Of a DNA stretch of 11,132 nucleotides, positions 7,038 to 11,132 are shown piece by piece. Positions within the stretch are counted from its first letter, which is position 1; each line of letters opens with the position of its first letter. The notes under the pieces were generated by a model. That model did no database searches. It was not told where the DNA came from and saw only the letters and a list, made by a program, of their open reading frames with translations. Source of the stretch: Clostridia bacterium (GTDB taxonomy: Bacteria > Bacillota > Clostridia > Oscillospirales > CAG-272); the NCBI GenBank assembly GCA_017648425.1, contig JAGCJD010000160.1:1-11132 (forward strand), in the 5' to 3' direction. Both the position numbers and the translations under genes were made by a program.

Positions 7038-9518
7038 TTACAGATTTGTGGGATTAATATCTATTGAAAGAGAAAGAGAGGGCACTCCCGAGCCTGAAAA
7101 ATATTTCAAGAGCTCCGAGAGCATGGCTCTTGTGCGCTTGTTTGCTATGCACTTTATTACCATGCGCATACGGAATTTGTTTTCGACCTTGTATATTGGC
7201 GCTTCAAATGGACCGAATATCGCAAACGGCAGGTCGGAAAATTCTCCTTTGGTAAGTGAGGTTACTTTTTCAGATAGCAGCTTTGTTGCCTTGAACAGCT
7301 CCTTTTCGTTTGGTGAAACGAGCGTCAGCAGGGCAATGTCGCAAAACGGCGGGAATGAAAGCAGTTTGCGTATTTTTATCTCGCTTTCGTAAAAGGTCTT
7401 ATAGTCCTGAGCGCAGGCAAGCCTTATGCACTCACTGTCGGGGTTGTTGGTCTGTATCACGGCAACGCCCTTTTTGCTTGCGCGTCCCGCCCTGCCTATT
7501 ACTTGCGTAAGCATGGCAAATGTGCGCTCTGATGCGCGGTAGTCGTCAAGATAAAGCGATGTGTCTGCCAGTAAAACTCCGACAAGAGTTACATCTGGGA
7601 AATCGTGTCCCTTAGTCACCATTTGCGTTCCCAGCAGAATATTTGCCTCGTGATTTCGGAATTTTCCGAGCAGTCTTTCATACGAGCTTTTTTCTCCCGT
7701 GGTATCGGTGTCCATTCTGAGCACGCGCGCATCGGGCATCAGAGCTTTAAGCTCTTGCTCAACTCGTTGCGTGCCGTATCCCATTCTCACAAGATGCGTG
7801 TCGCCACAGCTTGGGCACACGCTTGGCACGGGTGTACGCTTGCCGCACCAATGGCAGGCGAGATAACCGCTGTCATAGCTTGATGTGTTGGTGTGATATG
7901 TCATGGATACACTGCATTCGGGACATTTTATAGCCTCTCCGCATTTGCGACAGCTTATAAAATTGTTGTATCCGCGTCTGTTAATAAACAGTATGGATTG
8001 GTCGCGCTCACCCTTTACCTGAACGAGCCTATTGCAAAGATTAGCTCCGAGCGGCGAGGTGTTTCCCGATTGAAGCTCGGGGCGCATATCCTCGATAATT
8101 GCCTGAGGCAGGGAAGCGCCGCCATATCTGCGCGTAAGCTCGATAAGCGTGTATTTTCCGTCAACTGCCTTTTTATAGCTTTCAAATGACGGAGTTGCCG
8201 AAGCGAGCAGCATAATGCCCTTGTGGTACGCCGCGCGGTATCTTGCAACATCACGCGTGTGATATTTCGGGTTCATATCAGACTTGTATGTGTGCTCCTG
8301 CTCCTCGTCAATTATTATAAGTCCGATGTTGGAGATTGGCGCGAATACGGCGGAGCGCGTTCCTATGACGACATCTGCGTTGCCGCTTTTTATCCTTTTG
8401 TAGGTGTCTATGCGTTCACCTGCGGAGAGAGCCGAATGTATTATAGCCACTCGCTCTCCATATCGAGTGCAGAATATCGCCAAGGATTGGGGAGTAAGCG
8501 CGATTTCGGGCAAAAGTACTATAACTCCCTTGCCACTGTCGAGAACATGGTCTATCGTTCTCATCATTACGCTTGTCTTACCGCTTCCCGTTACTCCGTG
8601 CAAAAGCACGCCGTGCGCTTCTCCCGAATCTGCGAGAGCGCATAAGGTGTCATATGCCTTTTGCTGTTCCTCGTTCAGAATTATATTCTGCGGATTTTTT
8701 TCGTATTTTATAAGTCCAAGGCCTCTGTCGATTGTTTGCTTTTCGATAGTAATGAGCCCCTTGTCTTTGAGCGAGGCGAGCTGAGCTCTGGTCGCGTTGC
8801 ACTCATCAAGCAGATTTTTTGTGGCTATTCTACTGTCTTCCTCAATGTGCGCAAGGAACAAGAGTATCTGCATCTGCTTTTCCGAGCGTAGCTTTGGCGT
8901 ACCCTTGCCACTTGAAATTTCCAAAGCTCTCTCTCGACTTACGGCGAGAGAGCAGTATTCCTCCGTCTTTTCGCAAACGCTTCTTACCGTAAAATCCTTT
9001 TTGATATATCCCTCCGATAGTAGGAGCTTTACGGCGCCGTCTGTCGCAGGACCATATTTTGATTTTAGCGATGCAAGTGACACTATCTGCTTTTTTCTTA
9101 TATGTTCCAGTATCATTCCCACCGAAGCGTCCGCAGGAGCTCCGTCAAGCTCTGTCGGCAGGAAGATCTCCTCCATTTTTGAATACTGTGATATTGGCGA
9201 CATTGCCTTTACCGCATCTCCCACCGTGCAAAGCGTGTGCTCCTTTAAAAACATGGAAAGCCCCAATGCTTCATCGGACAGAGAGATGCTTTTATCAATT
9301 ATCTCGATTATATGCTTGCAATCAATATTCTTTTTGTCAGGCTGGTCTTTGAGTTCGGCAACAAGCCCTATTTTTTTTCGATTTGCCGTTCCAAAGGGCA
9401 CAGCAACAAAATCTCCGCAGAGAATATCACGGCGGAGATGTGGTGGGATATAGTAATCAAATATATTGTCGATACAATATGGCGTATCGAGAAGGTATAT
9501 ACCGGCGTATGCGGACAT
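7038..9518 (-). CDS. priA: Primosomal protein N' (replication restart helicase)
   Basis: PriA recognises stalled or collapsed forks, unwinds the lagging arm and loads the replisome. The length of 826 residues is normal for Gram-positive PriA. An N-terminal 3'-end-binding domain (about 5-105) and a winged-helix region are followed by the helicase core. Motifs are Walker A GVTGSGKTS at 308-316, DEEQ at 404-407 (often DEEH), SATPS at 440-444, GTQMVTKGHDFP at 630-641 and QVIGRAGRA at 672-680. Eight zinc-binding cysteines lie between the two helicase lobes: C523, C526, C532, C535, C555, C558, C568 and C571. The ATG at 9518 has GGAGG only 4 bases upstream, and the gap to the rpoZ stop is 24 bases. 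In many Firmicutes coaBC sits between rpoZ and priA; it is missing here. Confidence 0.98.
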   Translation of the reverse strand: MSAYAGIYLLDTPYCIDNIFDYYIPPHLRRDILCGDFVAVPFGTANRKKIGLVAELKDQPDKKNIDCKHIIEIIDKSISLSDEALGLSMFLKEHTLCTVGDAVKAMSPISQYSKMEEIFLPTELDGAPADASVGMILEHIRKKQIVSLASLKSKYGPATDGAVKLLLSEGYIKKDFTVRSVCEKTEEYCSLAVSRERALEISSGKGTPKLRSEKQMQILLFLAHIEEDSRIATKNLLDECNATRAQLASLKDKGLITIEKQTIDRGLGLIKYEKNPQNIILNEEQQKAYDTLCALADSGEAHGVLLHGVTGSGKTSVMMRTIDHVLDSGKGVIVLLPEIALTPQSLAIFCTRYGERVAIIHSALSAGERIDTYKRIKSGNADVVIGTRSAVFAPISNIGLIIIDEEQEHTYKSDMNPKYHTRDVARYRAAYHKGIMLLASATPSFESYKKAVDGKYTLIELTRRYGGASLPQAIIEDMRPELQSGNTSPLGANLCNRLVQVKGERDQSILFINRRGYNNFISCRKCGEAIKCPECSVSMTYHTNTSSYDSGYLACHWCGKRTPVPSVCPSCGDTHLVRMGYGTQRVEQELKALMPDARVLRMDTDTTGEKSSYERLLGKFRNHEANILLGTQMVTKGHDFPDVTLVGVLLADTSLYLDDYRASERTFAMLTQVIGRAGRASKKGVAVIQTNNPDSECIRLACAQDYKTFYESEIKIRKLLSFPPFCDIALLTLVSPNEKELFKATKLLSEKVTSLTKGEFSDLPFAIFGPFEAPIYKVENKFRMRMVIKCIANKRTRAMLSELLKYFSGSGVPSLSLSIDINPTNL

Positions 9519-9542
9519 AGAACCTCCAATGGTGGATTAGTT

Positions 9543-9839
9543 TTATTCTGCTTCTATAATTTCTTCCTCGTCCTGAGGCTCGGTCTTTACGATCTTAAAG
9601 CTTCCGTTATGGATCTTGTTTATAGCATTCTTAACGGACTTTTCTTCTCTGTATTCCTTGTTGAGAACATTCAGCGAATTTCTGTCAGCCTCCTTATTTC
9701 CTGTGGAAGCCTTTTCGATGTTTTCCTTTTTCTCAACATACTCGTCAGTCAGCATTCTTGCGCACTTTGCTGTTGCGAGAGCGAGCTCGTATCTGTTGAA
9801 TTCATTTTTTGTAAGCTGGTCGATAGTAGGGTAAAGCAT
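9543..9839 (-). CDS. rpoZ: RNA polymerase omega subunit
   Basis: Omega helps fold and assemble the beta' subunit of RNA polymerase. The 98-residue protein starts MLYPTIDQLT. It has the conserved RYELALATAKCAR helix at 16-28 and the second conserved helix EEKSVKNAINKIHNG at 65-79, matching the 'ALEEI..G' region of short omegas. Between them lies a lysine/glutamate-rich stretch of about 30 residues, longer than in Bacillus omega (about 67 residues in total), and the C-terminus is acidic (EPQDEEEIIEAE). The extended form fits clostridial relatives as I remember them. The start ATG at 9839 has AAGGAG about 7 bases upstream. The position right after gmk is standard. Confidence 0.95.
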   Translation of the reverse strand: MLYPTIDQLTKNEFNRYELALATAKCARMLTDEYVEKKENIEKASTGNKEADRNSLNVLNKEYREEKSVKNAINKIHNGSFKIVKTEPQDEEEIIEAE

Positions 9840-9879
9840 ATTTTTTCTCCTTAAATGTAGATATGTATTTTTGTTATTT

Positions 9880-10488
9880 TTAATTGTTCAAGTAATCCTG
9901 TTCGACAGTTGTATTTCTCGTCATAGAATGCTTTTCCGCATTGACGATAGCCATTATGTCGTTTGCCGCATCCATATCCTTTCCATCGTAGTTGTACACT
10001 ACATAGTCATAGGAATTGGCGTGCGTTATCTCCTGCTTGGCTCTTGCCAAACGCTCTGTTATCTTTTCTTCGGTTTCCGTTGCTCTGCCTCTCAGGCGCT
10101 TTTCCTGAACGGAAAATGAAGGGGGGAGCAAGAGGATAAGGACAGCGTCGGGGTATTTTCTTTTTATGTTTTCAGCACCCTCGACCTCGATTTCAAGTAT
10201 TAGATTTTTTCCTGAATTTAATACCTCTTCGGCTTCCTTTTTCGGAGTTCCGTAAAAGTTACCGCAGTATTCGGTATATTCAAGCATATCTCCGTTGTCT
10301 ATTCTGCGCAGGAATTCCTGCTTTGAGATAAAGTGGTAATTTATGCCGTCAACTTCTCCTGCTCTTGGCGCTCTGGTGGTGGCGGACACGGAATATACAA
10401 AGTCGTCGGTCTTTAAGAGATGAGCGTTTACAGTTCCTTTGCCGCTTCCCGCAGGACCTGAAACGACTATAAGCAATCCTTTTTTCAT
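9880..10488 (-). CDS. gmk: Guanylate kinase
   Basis: Gmk phosphorylates GMP to GDP with ATP, feeding GTP, dGTP and (p)ppGpp metabolism. It has 202 residues from the chosen start. The P-loop SGPAGSGKGT is at 10-19, the GMP-binding SATTRAPRAGE at 35-45, YTEYCGNFYGT at 71-81, the LEIEVEGA strand (usually LDID..GA) at 98-105, and a lid arginine region RGRATETEEKI at 133-143. A GTG at 10497 in frame would add three residues, but it directly abuts the GAGGAG site. The ATG at 10488 sits 8 bases after GAGGAG, so that start is preferred. It begins five bases after the remA stop. The remA-gmk-rpoZ order is typical of Firmicutes. Confidence 0.97.
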   Translation of the reverse strand: MKKGLLIVVSGPAGSGKGTVNAHLLKTDDFVYSVSATTRAPRAGEVDGINYHFISKQEFLRRIDNGDMLEYTEYCGNFYGTPKKEAEEVLNSGKNLILEIEVEGAENIKRKYPDAVLILLLPPSFSVQEKRLRGRATETEEKITERLARAKQEITHANSYDYVVYNYDGKDMDAANDIMAIVNAEKHSMTRNTTVEQDYLNN

Positions 10489-10493
10489 TGTTA

Positions 10494-10754
10494 TCACTCC
10501 TCAATATCGTCCTCGGTGTCCGTATTGTCAAGACGGTTTGCTATCGTTTCCGACTGTATTGCGGAAAGTATAACATGCTCGCTATCGGTTATTATGACAG
10601 CGCGTGTGCGTCTTCCGCAGGAAACATCTATAACGCGACCTGCGTCCTTTGCGTCCTGAACCAATCTTTTTACAGGCGCTGAATCGGGGCTTACTATGGT
10701 GACTATTCGTTCTGCGGCAACCATGTTGCCAAAACCAATGTTTATAAATTTCAT
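10494..10754 (-). CDS. remA: RemA-family extracellular matrix regulator (DUF370)
   Basis: RemA is a small DNA-binding protein. In Bacillus subtilis it assembles into rings and activates biofilm matrix and osmoprotection genes. The 86-residue product matches the family almost from end to end: MKFINIGFGNMV start, VSPDSAPVKR at 21-30, the basic GRRTRAVIITDSEHVILSA segment at 47-65, and an ETIANRL end at 69-75, followed by an acidic tail (DTEDDIEE). The ATG at 10754 has GAGGA about 9 bases upstream, 17 bases after the yicC stop. The target genes in this organism cannot be inferred from the window. The family is found across Firmicutes, including species that do not make classic biofilms, so the biofilm role is only an analogy. 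Confidence 0.95.
   Translation of the reverse strand: MKFINIGFGNMVAAERIVTIVSPDSAPVKRLVQDAKDAGRVIDVSCGRRTRAVIITDSEHVILSAIQSETIANRLDNTDTEDDIEE
10497..10502 (-). promoter_or_regulatory. Ribosome binding site deciding the gmk start
   Basis: GAGGAG sits 8 bases before the ATG at 10488. It is built from the last two Glu codons of remA, so the two genes are tightly linked. The alternative GTG start at 10497-10495 shares the last G of this site and would have no spacing, which argues against it. Confidence 0.75.
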
Positions 10755-10771
10755 TTGTTGTGTTCCTCTGC

Positions 10772-11132
10772 TTACTCTATGTTCTGTATCTGCTCTCGTA
10801 TCTTTTCAATATCGCATTTGATATCCACAACAAGTCTTGCTATTGCGGAATTTTGACACTTAGAGCCGATCGTATTCGTTTCGCGGTTGATCTCTTGAAC
10901 CAAAAAATCAAGCTTTCTGCCCGCAGGCTCGTTTGAGGCGAGTATTTCGGCAAATCCGTCAAAGTGAGAGCGAAGCCTTACGAGCTCCTCGTCAATGGCT
11001 ATCTTGTCTGCAAATAGAGCGCACTCGGTGAGTATCCTGTTTTCGTCAAACACTATTCTGTTATCGGAAAGCATTTCGCGCAGTCTTGTTTCAAGCTTTT
11101 GACGGTATGTCTGGGTATCCTCTGCAGAGAGC
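10772..11132 (-). CDS. yicC: YicC/YloC-family endoribonuclease, C-terminal part (cut by window edge)
   Basis: The last 119 residues of a YicC/YloC-family protein. Members have been described as endoribonucleases involved in small-RNA and mRNA turnover. The frame is open to the right edge, so an internal Met at 11074 is not the true start. The fragment shows the conserved C-terminal domain: RILTECALFADK at 32-43, IDEELVRLRSHF at 46-57, LDFLVQEINRETNTIGSK at 74-91 (the family hallmark) and a final IEKIREQIQNIE. It precedes remA and gmk, as usual in Firmicutes, and is the first visible gene of the operon; the promoter must lie beyond the window. Confidence 0.95.
   Translation of the reverse strand, partial: LSAEDTQTYRQKLETRLREMLSDNRIVFDENRILTECALFADKIAIDEELVRLRSHFDGFAEILASNEPAGRKLDFLVQEINRETNTIGSKCQNSAIARLVVDIKCDIEKIREQIQNIE

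Noticed and set aside
8797..9453. 218-codon open frame on the plus strand opposite priA
   Set aside because: It lies wholly within the well-supported priA gene, has no recognisable domain, and its codon pattern mirrors the coding strand. It is an antisense shadow.
9312..9854. 180-codon plus-strand frame spanning the priA start and rpoZ
   Set aside because: It overlaps two clear minus-strand genes and is rich in Phe/Leu/Ser, as expected from antisense reading of charged omega sequence.

Overview
This window is a continuous stretch of housekeeping genes from a Gram-positive, clostridia-like bacterium (Bacillota; my best guess is an uncultured, Oscillospiraceae-like gut or rumen lineage). The evidence is the gene order, which matches the Firmicutes yicC-remA-gmk-rpoZ-priA-def-fmt-yugP-rsmB-rlmN-prkC-rsgA-thiN block. 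A remA gene, strong GGAGG-type ribosome binding sites and a long clostridial-style omega subunit point the same way. There is no phage, transposon, CRISPR or tRNA/rRNA signal.

All twelve genes lie on the minus strand and read from right to left, with gaps of 0 to about 46 bases and two ATGA stop/start overlaps. They look like one operon whose promoter lies beyond the right edge and whose end lies beyond the left edge. In transcription order they are: yicC (3' part only), remA, gmk, rpoZ, priA, def, fmt, a YugP-type zinc metallopeptidase, rsmB, rlmN, a membrane protein with four PASTA domains, rsgA, and thiN (5' part only). No stretch over 300 bases lacks a gene.

By function, the right part handles RNA turnover, biofilm-type regulation, GMP phosphorylation, RNA polymerase assembly and replication restart (yicC, remA, gmk, rpoZ, priA). 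The middle handles formylation of initiator tRNA and removal of the formyl group (fmt, def). The left part handles 23S/16S rRNA methylation and small-subunit maturation (rlmN, rsmB, rsgA), then thiamine diphosphate synthesis (thiN).

The one clearly unusual item is at 1223-2467. This slot in Firmicutes normally holds the PP2C phosphatase gene prpC followed by the Ser/Thr kinase gene prkC. Here there is no phosphatase gene, and the kinase slot encodes a protein with a short basic cytoplasmic part, one membrane helix and four extracellular PASTA repeats, but no kinase domain. Other members of the usual neighbourhood are also missing: coaBC between rpoZ and priA, and rpe between rsgA and thiN. 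Three starts were moved inward from the longest open frame (PASTA protein to 2467, rsmB to 4882, gmk to 10488), on ribosome-site or family-alignment grounds.
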